From CBDCVN01 sp965223585 (GTDB lineage Bacteria; Deinococcota; Deinococci; Deinococcales; Trueperaceae), in NCBI GenBank assembly GCA_965223585.1, contig CBDCWW010000023.1, positions 372,001-436,000 of the forward strand: a DNA stretch of 64,000 nucleotides. Reading direction: 5' to 3'. Below the pieces are notes generated by a model. It made no database searches and was not told the origin of the DNA. It saw nothing but the letters and a program-made list of their open reading frames with translations. Both the position numbers and the translations under genes were made by a program. Shown in pieces: positions 27,401 through 36,985 of this stretch (the first letter of the stretch is position 1; each line of letters opens with the position of its first letter).

Positions 27401-28186
27401 AATAACTTAGGATACACACCTCTTATGTACGCTGTAGCAAACTACTCTAATGAAGCCGAGGTTACAAATACAAACTACTCTAATGAAGCTGAAGTTACAA
27501 AACGTTTACTAGAGGAAATAGAAGATATCAATGTTAAAGACACTAAAGGGCGTACAGCACTGTTTTATGCTCCTTCATCTAAAGCTATAAAGCTATTGAC
27601 TAGTCATGGAGCTAATATTAACATACAAGACAATAAAGGTTTTACTCCTTTGCACTCACTCATTTGGCACTGTTTTAACCCTGCTAGTCAGTGGTTTGTA
27701 TCTCATGAATTTAGAAAAGATTATAAACTTGAACAGTGTTCAGAAGCTATTAAATTACTACTTGATTTAGGTGCTGACCCTAATTTGCAAGATGTTAATG
27801 GTATGACTCCATTAATGAGTTTGGCGTTAGGGACATCAAATTATGAGATTCTGATTTATAGTGGATTTATCACTACTATTGAAATTATTGATGAGCTTGT
27901 TAATGCAGGGGCTAATATAGATTTACGAAATGACAAGGGAGAAACCGCTCTTATTCTATTAGGAAAATCATTTATTAAAGGTTATGTAGTAGATGAGGAT
28001 AGGTCATCAATATATTACTTAGATACTCTTGAAAAATTTCTTGACCTTGGTGCTAACGTAAATATCAAGGATAACAAGGGAAATATCGCCCTTGATTACT
28101 TTACAGAAGTAGACGAGTTTTATGATACAGAGACCTATACACGCTTGCTTTGGTTAAGTACCCCTAAACAAAGGAGCTTCCCTTGA
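21479..28186 (+). CDS. Giant secreted ankyrin-repeat protein (2235 residues), three fused units
   Basis: A signal peptide ending QSFAQ precedes EDIFTYARAGNLEALQNLIEQG. The same opening recurs inside at about residue 348 (QWDIFTYARAGNLEVLK) and 1186 (YWNIFTYASTGNLEALQ), each time right after a copy of the family's C-terminal tail (VIDYLTQVEEFHSTE). The protein is therefore three tandem paralogues fused without their signal peptides. Ankyrin repeats (TALMLAARAG, TPLMYAVANSNTEGVKLLLENG) cover nearly all of it. A LEQEVGSL...NYSNEAEVT tandem 33-bp duplication sits near residue 1985. The start follows a leaderless promoter. It is likely exported and binds host or community proteins; this is inference. 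Confidence 0.88.
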   Translation: MGKLYFQVYVVLLALLYAQSFAQEDIFTYARAGNLEALQNLIEQGVGMDVKDTMGRTALMHAIVNNNSDVIKLLLEKGADVNTKDSEGRSALFYAYDPEIIEVLHNYGANLELANKKGFTPLHSVFWGCFGSAREDEEWFAWESPVDKDKCVETAITLLDLGANPNAKDKNGMTPFMHLMGISFSYDDNNKEIIYQHFINSGTNLELRDNKGLTASLHAAKMNNWGTWSEELLATGIDINTQDFEGNNALMLSNLINRYTRSSLWKAGILLNACNNKGETALILLGKLMAKEREQGTVLDSDYELALNSLLRMGADPTIKDNNGKTVVDYLAKVEELHDTDIYKNWLTQWDIFTYARAGNLEVLKSLIEQGADVNAQRHIDPATYSNLLGGIDNHTVLMASVEANQYQAAAMLLAAGADVNAEIGVPFWLCPHKLMSGRGGLTALVIAVEQDNLEMVKLLIGAGADINIKNCGSPVISDATSDGVVQLLLTAGAFLDYETISTHGATACIVDRFGMVNESILALIPENYTDISKNIGFGDLDRALRIMIMIGSFKLVKLLLEAGANPKSSYDLLRIRCASTYYHKTALELALEEETDKIARLLVEFGAAEELTDGELISKVAVAGFDGWLTELLAAKPDLSIGMAEGLGCSTLERMELLLAAGASLNEDSKSYDPPIALILSNCSWQQKIKPGFTYSSYVKEIELDKKQKPERLERLLLAGANPNVKNADGETALMLIARGSSRKRFTGSPACKFSYYAEAETPHCFESFSRDSNDLVLTLLEYGANPNIRDSQGRTALMPPYPFDASPTKADYISTANHNALRTPSFSNSIQIEVIKLLLDNGAELIADHNGITPLMDAFTNPEKENAVEIAQLYLQHGANIEAKDNWGRTPLMYALANNNLEGVKLLLENNTNVAEKDNEGRTALFYTYSPEAIELLHSHGANLDVTNNKGLTPTHSVLWGCFGSKPEKEWFAWLPESRIPSSQCLSALEKLLDLGANPNPQDENGMTPLMYAVKLGLDSFTNDFIADSYGALISAGADWELRDNEGKTILLQAATVSTKDSNWGAKYLVAGTNYATTDKESNNGLMLTIEHGGLQDFHRFLDKVPLDARNIHGETALILLGKLALKEKEEGSLTAEKVQLYSDSFTKLIQLGADPTLEDNKGKTVIDYLTQVEEFHSTEDGLVYWNIFTYASTGNLEALQNLIEQGANVNAYSRIGLELGPDGKITVLMAAVKAKQYKAVEMLLAAGAYVNATQRVWCGTKTIIPHDMIKANNYGETALSWAVEQDDLEIIKLLIDAGADVNVIGRCGFPAIHSATSDSVVQLLLEAGAFLDYEIIFSHGATLCSVDSRGMVHENLLALIPENYTDISKNIGFGDLDRALRIMITVGNYKLVKMLLEAGANPKTSYVIEHIPCGNIYKLKTALDLALEKENNEIARLLVEFGGEDREVISKVAVAGADDWLAELLAKNPDLSTGMAEGLGCTTLERMELLLAAGAHLNKDSESYDPPIALVLSNCNEEQKPERLEKLLAAGADPNTLNEDGETALMLAARAGIRKRFKEHICKLPYYDTEAEIPYCFGHFFGSNDLVLTLLEYGADPNIRDPQGRTALMHPHPFDTSPTQTDYINPAEHNDKDLYYYDVIIAFRFSNYISVEIIETLLNNGAKLLADSNGITPLMDAFTNPQQEEAFAIAQLYLQHGANIEAKDNWGRTPLMYAVANSNTEGVKLLLENGTDVSVKDNEGRTALFYAKSSEVIELLHNYGINLDTQDKNGMTSLMYVIQKGSKNAYCALIKAGANLALRDNEGLTASLHAVKTWHTWRDEESLVANINTQDSEGNTALMLIIKLAIEKGYLSNKTIELLLKDGVSLDIQNLQGETALIVLSKSAKERLIKANKENNLNSRQIINDYLDNFIKLVKAGANPSIRDNKGNTAFDYFRELVNLPDIDPIIAELIRSKVVFLGLYLEQEVGSLINNNLGYTPLMYAVANYSNEAEVTNTNYSNEAEVTKRLLEEIEDINVKDTKGRTALFYAPSSKAIKLLTSHGANINIQDNKGFTPLHSLIWHCFNPASQWFVSHEFRKDYKLEQCSEAIKLLLDLGADPNLQDVNGMTPLMSLALGTSNYEILIYSGFITTIEIIDELVNAGANIDLRNDKGETALILLGKSFIKGYVVDEDRSSIYYLDTLEKFLDLGANVNIKDNKGNIALDYFTEVDEFYDTETYTRLLWLSTPKQRSFP

Positions 28187-31100
28187 AAAAATTATTTTTT
28201 CTTTTATTGATTGTGATGTCTTCACAAAGTCTTGCTCAGGAAGACATTTATACTTACGCCCAAAATGGTGATGTAGGTGGCATTCGCTATCTTTTATCTC
28301 AAGGCATTGATGTCAACGCTAAAAGTGAAGATGGTTTAACAGCCTTGATGGAGGCAGCATACACTAATCAATATGAGGCAGTTGCCTTGTTGTTAGCAGC
28401 TGGAGCAGATGTTAACACTAAAAGGAGTAAAAAGGATTATCAAACAGCCCTTATATTTGCTGCTGGACAGGCTAGCCCTGAACTAGTAAAACTGCTTATT
28501 GATACTGGAGCAGATGTTAATATCAAGGATTTTGAGGGGCAATCTGCTCTGGTTTATGCAGTTAGGCACAGTTCAGACCCTAATGTAATAAGAGTATTAC
28601 TTGATGCAGGTGCTTCCCTTGATTATGAAAGTGATTTAGGAATTACACTATTTGACCTTGCATTGGAACGTGAAACTGACGAGATTGCTCGGTTACTAGC
28701 AGAGTATGTTGAATTAACTGATAAGGAGCTTATTAGCAAACTAGCTATAGCAGGTTCTAATGATTGGCTTAATGAAATGCTTGCCAAGAACATTGACCTT
28801 TCTAGTGGTATGAACAAAGCTCTAGGATGCTCAGCTTTACCACAAATAGAAAGACTAATAGCTGCTGGAGCGTCTATTGATAAAGATAGCCAAGATTCAC
28901 CTATAACATATGTGCTTTCTGATTGTAATGAAGAAAATAGGCTCGAGCGCCTGAAAAAACTAATAGCAAATGGTGCTGAATTAACTACTGATAATGAAGG
29001 TGTAACACCCCTTATGGAAGCGCTTAGAAATCTGACAGGGGAAGAAGCATCAACAATCGCCCAATTTTATTTAGAGCAGGGTATAAGCATTGATGCTAAA
29101 GATAACAAAGGTCGTACAGCACTTATGCATGCTGCTGCTAATAATAACTTTGAGGGAGTAAAACTACTACTTGAAAATGGCATAGATGTAAACATTAAAG
29201 ACAATGAAGGACGCACAGCCTTATTTTATGCCTACTCTCCTGAAATTATAAATTTCTTGTACAGCTATGGAGCAAATTTAGAAGTAGCTAACCATAAAGG
29301 ATTTACCCCTTTACATTCAGTGTTTTGGGGTTGTTTTGGTGCTGCCCAAGAAGGGGAAGAGTGGTTCGCTTGGGAATTACATATTGATAAGGCTAAATGT
29401 GTAGAAGTTGCAACAACACTGCTTGATCTGAGTGCTAATCCCAATGCCCAAGATGAAAATGGCATGACACCTTTTATGCACTTAATGGGAGTGGATTTTG
29501 ACGATAATGATGATAATAAAGAAGTAATCTACCAACACTTTATTAATCTAGGAGCCAATGTAGAACTGCGTGATAATAAAGGCTTAACAGCTAGTTTACA
29601 TGCAGCAAAAATGGGTGAATGGCGCACTTGGGGCAAAAGTCTATTAGCTACAGGTATTGATATCAATGCACAAGATTTTGAGGGCAACAATGCTCTTATG
29701 CTTACAATAGAACGAGTTCGCCAAAATAATAGCGATGCCTTATGGAAGGCTGGTATTCCCTTAAATGCTCGCAACAATAGAGGAGAAACAGTACTTATCC
29801 TGTTGGGGAAATTAATGGCTAAAGAAAAAGAAGAAGGTAACTTATTAGAGGCATGGAGAACAGAGGAGTACATAGATGCCTTTGGAGGGCTCCTTCAAAT
29901 TGGAGCTGATCCAACCCTAAAGGACAATAAGGGGAAAACAGTCATTGATTACCTTGCAAAAGTAGAAGAATTCCATGATACAGAGTTTTATAAGTATGAG
30001 CTTGCTCAGTGGGGTATTTTCACCTATGCTCGCACTGGCAATTTAGAAGCACTCAAAAACTTAATTGAACAAGGTGCTGATGTTAATGCTAAAAACCTTG
30101 GCACAAGAGGGAAGGTACCAACAATGTGGGGAGTTTGGAACTATACGGTTTTAATGGCAAGTGTTTATGCTAATCAATATCAAGCTGCTACTATACTTCT
30201 AGCAGCAGGTGCTGATGTTAATGCTAAAGTAGAGCAGAGCTGTCACCATAGGCTTCGTAACAGGAATTCCCGTGGACATCATATGACAGCACTTATGTTA
30301 GCTGTTAAACAAGGTAACCCTAAGATGGTTAAGTTGCTCATTGATGCTGGGGCCGATGCTAATGTAACAGATCAGTGTGGTTTCCCAGCAATAGCTTCTG
30401 CTATTAGTGAAGATGTAGTACAGCTTTTACTAGAAGCCAATGCTTTTTTAGACTATCAAGTCCTGTACATTAACGACGCTTCTGGTTGTTCTGTTGATGA
30501 AATATCTATTTCTAGAGGGCTATTAGATCTAATACCTGAAAACTATGTTGACATTGCAAATAATATTGGTTTTGGTGATCCTGAAAGAGCCTTAAGGTTT
30601 ATGATTGAAGCAGGTAGTTACAAAGCTGTGAAATTACTTTTAGAGGCAGGAATAAACCCTAAAACAGTCCACGAGATAGAAGTTGTTCCTTGTGTAAGTG
30701 TTGTTCAAACTAAAACAGCTCTCGAGCTTGCCTTAGAAAGGGAAGCTTATGAAATAGCACATTTGCTAATAGAGTTTGGTGCTGCTGAGGGTAGTGAGCT
30801 TATTAGCAAAGTAGCTGTGGCAGGACTTGATGACTGGTTAACAGAGTTACTTGCTGCAGACCCTGATCTTTCTACTGGTATGGCTGAAGGTTTAGGCTGT
30901 ACTACCTTAGAACATATGGAATTACTAATAGCTGCTGGAGCAGCTATTAATGAAGATAGTAAAAGCCATGATCCTCCTATAGCCCTTATCCTTTCGGACT
31001 GTAATACAGAACAAAAACAAGAACGATTAGAAAGTTTGCTGGCAGCAGGTGCTGACCCCAATATAGCAAATGCAGATGGTGAAACAGCACTTATGTTGGT

Positions 31101-32700
31101 TGCTCGAGCTGGTGCAAGAGCAAGGCTAGAAGGTCCTGCTTGTAAGTTTAATCATTTTAGTTCTCACTGTGTTCTAAACTTTTCCTATGAGAGCTTAGAT
31201 AGTAGGCTCGAGCACATAGCAATTCTACTCAGACATGGGGCCGATCCAAATGTGCGTGATTCTCAAGGACGAACTGTGCTTATGAGTTCTCGTTTCTTTG
31301 GTACCCCTCTTACTCAAGGAGATTACATCAGTACTGAAAATGATAATGTACGACATCAAAAGTATTTCCCTCACAATTATTTCTTGGTAGAAGTTATTAA
31401 GACCTTACTAGCTAATGGAGCTGAAATACTAGCTGATTACAATGGTATTACTCCACTTATGGATGCTTTTACAAATCCACAACAAGAAGAAGCAGTTGAG
31501 ATTGCTCAACTTTATCTGCAGCATGGTGCAAACATTGAAGCAAAGGATAATTGGGGACGTACATCACTTATGTATTCTGTGGCTAATAGTAACACTGAAG
31601 GGGTTAAATTACTGCTTGAAAATGGTGCAGATGTATCAGTTAAAGACAATGAAGGACGTACAGCTTTGTTTTATGCTAAGTCCTCTGAGGTTGTAGAGCT
31701 ATTACACGACTATGAAGCTAGTGTAAATGTAGTGAATAATGAAGGACGTACAGCATTGTTTTATGTTGACTCTCCTCAAATTATAGAGTTACTACATAGC
31801 TATGGAATTGATCTCGATGCACAAGATGAAAATGGTATGACATCGCTTATGTACGTAATTCATAAGGGTAGTAAAAATGCTTACCATGCGCTCATTGAAG
31901 CAGGAGCTAACTTAGAGCTACGTGACAATGAAGGACTGACAGCTAGTTTACATGCGGTACAAACATACTATTGGGATGCTTGGAGGGATGAAGAATCGCT
32001 AGTTGCTAATATCAATACACAAGATTCTGAGGGTAATACTGCCCTTATGTTAATAATTAAATTAGCAATTGAAAAAGGTTTAAGTAATAAAACTATAGAG
32101 CTTTTGCTGAAAGATGGAGTTTCATTAGATGCTCAAAACTTGCAGGGAGAAACTGCTCTTATAGTACTTAGTAAATCAGCTAAAGAAAGGCTAATTAAAG
32201 CTAACAAAGAAAACAATCTAAACTCTAGGCAAATAAATGACTATTTAGACAATTTTATAAAACTTGCTAAAGCTGGAGCTAACCCCAGTGTTAGAGACAA
32301 TAAGGGGAATACGGCTTTTGATTATTTCCGTGAGTTAGTAAACCTTCCAAACATTGACCCCTTGATGGCTGAACTACTAAGATCAAAAGTAGTTTTTTTA
32401 GGGCTTTATCTCGAGCAAGAAGTAGACTCACTAATAAGTAGCAATTCAGGCTACACACCTCTTATGTACGCTGTAGCAAACTACTCTAATGAAGCCGAAG
32501 TTACAAATACAAACTACTCTAATGAAGCTGAAGTTACAAAACGTTTACTAGCAAAAGTAGAAGACATCAATGTTAAAGATAGTGAAGGTCGTACAGCATT
32601 GTTTTATGCTTCCTCATCTAAAGCTATAAAGCTATTGCATAACTATCAGCAGTTCCCGATCCACTTGAAAAAGCTGTCAGAGGCATGTAGTCTCTCATAA
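28183..32700 (+). CDS. Secreted ankyrin-repeat protein, 3' end replaced by IS copy 2
   Basis: TTG start with AAGGAG upstream, overlapping the previous stop by 4 nt (TTGA), so it is translationally coupled. Signal peptide ending SQSLAQ, then EDIYTYAQNGDVGGIRYLL. A second unit starts at about residue 606 (QWGIFTYARTGNLEALKN), again a fusion of paralogues. At 32646 the IS enters; the present frame reads 18 codons into it and stops. Joining 32646 to 34338, with one target copy removed, restores a protein of about 1695 residues ending in the usual tail. The 3' half is nearly identical in DNA to the preceding gene. Confidence 0.85.
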   Translation: MKKLFFLLLIVMSSQSLAQEDIYTYAQNGDVGGIRYLLSQGIDVNAKSEDGLTALMEAAYTNQYEAVALLLAAGADVNTKRSKKDYQTALIFAAGQASPELVKLLIDTGADVNIKDFEGQSALVYAVRHSSDPNVIRVLLDAGASLDYESDLGITLFDLALERETDEIARLLAEYVELTDKELISKLAIAGSNDWLNEMLAKNIDLSSGMNKALGCSALPQIERLIAAGASIDKDSQDSPITYVLSDCNEENRLERLKKLIANGAELTTDNEGVTPLMEALRNLTGEEASTIAQFYLEQGISIDAKDNKGRTALMHAAANNNFEGVKLLLENGIDVNIKDNEGRTALFYAYSPEIINFLYSYGANLEVANHKGFTPLHSVFWGCFGAAQEGEEWFAWELHIDKAKCVEVATTLLDLSANPNAQDENGMTPFMHLMGVDFDDNDDNKEVIYQHFINLGANVELRDNKGLTASLHAAKMGEWRTWGKSLLATGIDINAQDFEGNNALMLTIERVRQNNSDALWKAGIPLNARNNRGETVLILLGKLMAKEKEEGNLLEAWRTEEYIDAFGGLLQIGADPTLKDNKGKTVIDYLAKVEEFHDTEFYKYELAQWGIFTYARTGNLEALKNLIEQGADVNAKNLGTRGKVPTMWGVWNYTVLMASVYANQYQAATILLAAGADVNAKVEQSCHHRLRNRNSRGHHMTALMLAVKQGNPKMVKLLIDAGADANVTDQCGFPAIASAISEDVVQLLLEANAFLDYQVLYINDASGCSVDEISISRGLLDLIPENYVDIANNIGFGDPERALRFMIEAGSYKAVKLLLEAGINPKTVHEIEVVPCVSVVQTKTALELALEREAYEIAHLLIEFGAAEGSELISKVAVAGLDDWLTELLAADPDLSTGMAEGLGCTTLEHMELLIAAGAAINEDSKSHDPPIALILSDCNTEQKQERLESLLAAGADPNIANADGETALMLVARAGARARLEGPACKFNHFSSHCVLNFSYESLDSRLEHIAILLRHGADPNVRDSQGRTVLMSSRFFGTPLTQGDYISTENDNVRHQKYFPHNYFLVEVIKTLLANGAEILADYNGITPLMDAFTNPQQEEAVEIAQLYLQHGANIEAKDNWGRTSLMYSVANSNTEGVKLLLENGADVSVKDNEGRTALFYAKSSEVVELLHDYEASVNVVNNEGRTALFYVDSPQIIELLHSYGIDLDAQDENGMTSLMYVIHKGSKNAYHALIEAGANLELRDNEGLTASLHAVQTYYWDAWRDEESLVANINTQDSEGNTALMLIIKLAIEKGLSNKTIELLLKDGVSLDAQNLQGETALIVLSKSAKERLIKANKENNLNSRQINDYLDNFIKLAKAGANPSVRDNKGNTAFDYFRELVNLPNIDPLMAELLRSKVVFLGLYLEQEVDSLISSNSGYTPLMYAVANYSNEAEVTNTNYSNEAEVTKRLLAKVEDINVKDSEGRTALFYASSSKAIKLLHNYQQFPIHLKKLSEACSLS

Positions 32701-34328
32701 ACTTTTGCAAAGTTAACGCATCAGTTGATAACTCCTAATAGCAAGGGTAAAATCAGTTATGAAGTCTCGAAAAGACTTATGTGCCACAGCCCTATATAAA
32801 AAACTAAGAGAAACCTATGCAGAGATAGAGGATCATCGACCAAATGAGGTTGATATATCTGTTGAAGATGTACTGATGTCAGGTTTTGCTATGTTTGCTC
32901 TAAAAGATGGTTCCCTATTACGCTTTGACCAAAGAAGACAAGATGGAGAAGAAAGGAAAAATTTAGAAAGGGTGTATGGGATAGAGGAAATTCCTAGTGA
33001 TACAAGGATGAGGGAAGTAATAGATGAAGTTGACCCAGAGGAAATAAAAAAGGGATTTAAGGTAGTTTTCAAAGAGGTGCAAAGGGGAGGGTTACTGAAA
33101 GAATACACTTACCTAGATGGATATTACTTAGTGTCCCTAGATGGAACACAGTATTTCAAGTCAAAAGAGATAAGTTGTCCAGGATGTTTAGAGCGCAAAC
33201 ACAAAAATGGAGAAGTAAGTTATTCTCATCAGTTAATGGGAGCAGTAATAGTACATCCAGACAAGGCAGAAGTAATACCAATAGGTGTAGAGGCAATAAT
33301 AAAACAAGATGGAGAAACAAAGAATGATTGTGAGCGTAATGCAGGAAAGAGATTAGTAGAAGACATAAGAAAAGATCACCCCAAACTCAAAGTAATAATT
33401 TTAGAGGATGGATTACACTCTACGGGACCTAACTTAAGGGAGTTAGAAAAGCAAGGGATGAGTTACATAATAGGTGCAAAACAAAGTAACCACAAGAAAC
33501 TATTTGAGGAATTGGAAAAAAGAAAAGAGTCAGGTGAAAGTCATACTCATAAGGTAGTAGAAGGAGAAACGGGAGTAGAACACCATTTTCACTACAGCAA
33601 TGATATAGCAATAAATGCCTCAAATGAAGATGTCAGGGTGAATGTGTTGGAGTATTGGGAAAGGAGTGAAAAGAAGACGCAGTATTTTACGTGGGTAACA
33701 GATATGGAGATAAATGAAGAAAATGTAGAAGAGATAATGCGAGCAGGGAGGGCAAGATGGAAAATGGAGAATGAGACACTAAATACACTAAAGAACCAAG
33801 GGTACAAAGCAGAGCATAATTATGGGCATGGAAAAAAGAATCTGTCAGTCAATTTCACGATACTGATGATGCAAGCATTCCTAGTGGATCAAGTACTACA
33901 ATTAGCATGTCCAGTGTTTAAAGCAGCAAAAGCAAAATGTAGGACTAAAAAACTACTATGGGAAAGGGTAAGGCATTTGTTTTACACTTTGCCCTTTGAG
34001 TGTATGGAGGATATCTACAGGGCAATAACACATGGTTTCAGAGTAACAGGCTATGAAATCCTTTATGACACGTCATAGAAGTAGAGTAGTACTGCAGGAA
34101 AAACTGTAGAAAAACTAAAACACAGAGGTGCCATTTGAAAATCTCTCATAGAAGTGGTGCTAGGTATTTTTATGCCTTCTGGAAACAAGTACATTTCACA
34201 AACAACTCATGCTGGATATTTTCTCTCATTTTTAAATGCTTTTGGATGAAGTTACTCGTCAATTTTTGTAAAATGAGGTGTCCTTACTCAAGCTATAGTC
34301 AAAAACCCTGTGGGATCGGAAATTACTG
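32647..34328 (+). mobile_element. Insertion sequence, copy 2 (1682 bp)
   Basis: Same element and orientation as copy 1. A perfect 9-bp target duplication, CATAACTAT, flanks it (32638-32646 and 34329-34337). It interrupts an ankyrin ORF in frame position KLLHNY|GANLNIQ. Confidence 0.95.
32759..34078 (+). CDS. DDE transposase, IS copy 2
   Basis: Identical 439-residue protein to the transposase at 15198-16517, with the same start, landmarks (LDGTQYFKS, RWKMENETLN) and flanks. Its intactness and identity show that at least one of the two insertions is recent. The host gene it disrupted is otherwise open. Confidence 0.92.
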   Translation: MKSRKDLCATALYKKLRETYAEIEDHRPNEVDISVEDVLMSGFAMFALKDGSLLRFDQRRQDGEERKNLERVYGIEEIPSDTRMREVIDEVDPEEIKKGFKVVFKEVQRGGLLKEYTYLDGYYLVSLDGTQYFKSKEISCPGCLERKHKNGEVSYSHQLMGAVIVHPDKAEVIPIGVEAIIKQDGETKNDCERNAGKRLVEDIRKDHPKLKVIILEDGLHSTGPNLRELEKQGMSYIIGAKQSNHKKLFEELEKRKESGESHTHKVVEGETGVEHHFHYSNDIAINASNEDVRVNVLEYWERSEKKTQYFTWVTDMEINEENVEEIMRAGRARWKMENETLNTLKNQGYKAEHNYGHGKKNLSVNFTILMMQAFLVDQVLQLACPVFKAAKAKCRTKKLLWERVRHLFYTLPFECMEDIYRAITHGFRVTGYEILYDTS

Positions 34329-34337
34329 CATAACTAT

Positions 34338-34961
34338 GGAGCTAATCTTAACATACAAGACAATAAAGGTTTTACTCCTTTGCACTCATTCATTTGGCAC
34401 TGTTTTAACCCTGCTAATCAGTGGTTTGCATCTCATGAATTTAGAAAGGATGCTAATCATTATCTTAAGAAGTGTTCAGAAGCCATTAAGCTGCTACTTG
34501 ATTTAGGTGCTGATCCTAATTTACAAGATGCTAATGGTATGACCCCACTAATGAGCTTGGCGCTGGGGACGTCAAATTATAAAATTCTAAGTCATGACAA
34601 GCATACCGTTACTGTTGAAATTATTGATGAGCTTGTTAATGCAGGAGCAAATATAGATTTACGAAATAACAAGGGAGAAACGGCTCTTATTCTACTAGGA
34701 AAATCATTGGTTAAAGGATATATGGTAGATGAGGATTGGGTATATGAGAGTAGGTCATTAGGGTATTATTTAGGTATCCTTGAAAAGCTTCTTGACTTTG
34801 GTATTGATGTAAAGATCAAGGATAACAAGGGAAATATTGCTCTTGATTACTTTACAGAAGTTGCTCTTGATTACTTTACAGAAGTAGACGAATTCTATGA
34901 TACAGAGGCCTATACCCGCTTGCTTTGGCTAAGTACTCCTAAACAAAGGAGCTTGCCTTGA
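34338..34961 (+). pseudogene. 3' remnant of the IS-interrupted ankyrin gene
   Basis: The frame continues from the upstream part as GANLNIQDNKGFTPLHSFIWHC and runs 207 codons to the family tail EFYDTEAYTRLLWLSTP. An ATG at 34380 could start a 193-residue fragment, but it has no signal peptide or ribosome site. A 24-bp exact tandem duplication (34839-34862 and 34863-34886) repeats ALDYFTEV. The stop is overlapped by a TTGAAAAA with AAGGAG before it, the same junction that starts the next paralogue at 28183; here that frame ends after four codons, so a further downstream paralogue has been lost. Confidence 0.75.
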
Positions 34962-34996
34962 AAAATGGTTAATGGTGTTTCGTGTGTAAGGTATTA

Positions 34997-36985
34997 CTAT
35001 TGTTGGCACTTAGACTGCGATGAAAGGGATGGTGAGTAAGTTGGGAAGGTCACAATCACTCCATTTTTTATCTGAGGTCTAATTACACACCCTTGTGAGT
35101 CTTTGACTTCAGGCTTAACCTTTTTGGGAAAATTAGCAGGAAAATTATCCAAGGTATCGAGTAAGTTATTATCCTCGAGCGACCAAACATAAACAGTTTC
35201 TTTTACCTGAGCACCCCCACCATAATTAGAGACAAGTATAGCTAGCTGTGTACCGTCAACATTAAAACGCACCTCTTGCACAAGTCCCTCTATATCCTGC
35301 AATTCATTCAAATTAATGGTCAGGACAGGCTCAAAACTTTTAATGCTCCAAAGCTTAAGTTCGTAAAGTTCTTCAATTTGTTCTTTACTGGGACTTGTCA
35401 AAGCTGTTGGATGATAAAGGTAGCTTACTAGTTGATTAGATATGGGATTGTAAATGGCTTCTATAGAACTGTTAAGATTCAATGGTGATTCGGGAATAAT
35501 AGTGTGCTTTAGTTTGGCATCATCTTCATCAATATGCCAGAACTCGAGATAATTTCTCGAGTTAATCATTAACGTGCTTGAATCTATAAAGTTTAGATCC
35601 ATACCGGGCATACCCGATGACTCTTTTCTCTGAAAAGTATCAAGCAGCTTGGCATCTGATGTGCGCCAAAGGTAAATTGAACGACTTGCTGCTTCAGCCC
35701 CTACTAGGAAATTCCCATCAGGACTAAGCAGTACTTCAATATCCTCATCATTTCCCCACAGGTATCCTTGTAAAACACTGATGGGTTCTAAGGAAATGGC
35801 GTCCCAAAGCTGGATGTTAAGATCATAATGAGCAACAGAACGTACCTCCTTGTAACCGTAGGCTAGCAACTTTGTCCCATCAACGCTAAAAGTCCGTTTC
35901 ATGCACCCAATGATAGCCCATTTGGAGCCTTTTTTCATTGTCAGTGTTCAGGTCAGCAATAATAACACCTTCATACGTTGGTGTTCTATCACCCGGTAAT
36001 AAAGCTAAAGTATGGCTATCAGGGCTAAAACGTGGACCGCCAATAGTCCAATAATTCTTACCTAGATTGGTCTCTACACCTTTTTTTAGATCCCAAATAA
36101 TTACATTATCACCCGGAATTCCTGCTACTAGAGAAACGACTATCGGCACTAAAATCATAGCCGTAAATCCAATGCCTTGCTACATTTTGTAATGTCATGT
36201 ACAACTTATTTGAATCAAGAGAATAAACTTGTCCATAAGCTTCACTGGTTGCATCATTGTTAATTGTTGCTACTAATAATGAACTATCAGGCGAAAAACG
36301 TAATGAGGTAATAGCACCATCATCTTGCCAATGGTGGAGAATTTCCCCGCTCTGAAAATCTCTTACTAAGATTTGACCATTATCACTACCACTTGCTAAT
36401 AGTTTACCCGTAGGACTGAGAGCTAAGTCCAATAGTGTTTGCCTATTATCAAAGCTAGTCAGCAACTTAGCATCGGGTAAAGAGACAAGACTAATTTTTG
36501 TTTTATTAGCAAAGACAAACAACCTTTCGTTAGTACTAAAAGCAGGTGCTGCACTGTCTTGCCATTGTCCTAGAAGCTCTTTTGTATGTAAATCCCATAG
36601 ACTTAGAATACAGCCCTCAAAAGGTTGCTTGCTATTACCTATGGCCCTAACAGGGGCAAGAGAACGCCCATTACCACAAAACTGACTATTGTTTATGACC
36701 CTAATAGAGGCAAGAAAACGCCCATTTACTACTTAGAAGAACTGTGTTTGCAGTACCCTCAATGATATCAATAATCTTTGCAGCTTTGCTATCCCAAATT
36801 ACTACACCACGGCTACCTGCAGTAGCAACTAGATTTAGGTCATTGCTATATGATATGTCCCAGATTTCACCAAGGCCGAATTTTGGTTCAGGATTAGGAT
36901 TTGGTTGGGCTAAGCTAGATTCTATACAAGCAGAAAGCATGCAAACATAAAACAACTTATAAAGTTTAAATTTTGCAGGGGTCAT
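34997..36985 (-). pseudogene. Frameshifted WD40 lipoprotein gene
   Basis: Four overlapping fragments on the minus strand make one WD40-type protein: 36985-36701 (lipobox MLSAC, then WDISYSNDLNLVATAGSRG), 36522-36109, 36158-35886 and 35938-34997. Shifts lie near 36,726 (one extra A in the AAA of AGTAGTAAATGG), 36,120-36,158 and 35,890. The sequence between 36,522 and 36,700 is also coding-like (CILSLWDLHTKELLGQW) and holds an imperfect tandem repeat of NGRxLA. The intact protein would be about 660 residues, exported and lipid-anchored, with beta-propeller repeats. It is either a decayed gene or the product of assembly indels. Confidence 0.75.

Noticed and set aside
28183..32700. Whether repeated DNA here was a CRISPR array
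   Set aside because: The repeats are coding, about 33 codons long, diverged and in frame; there are no uniform short spacers.
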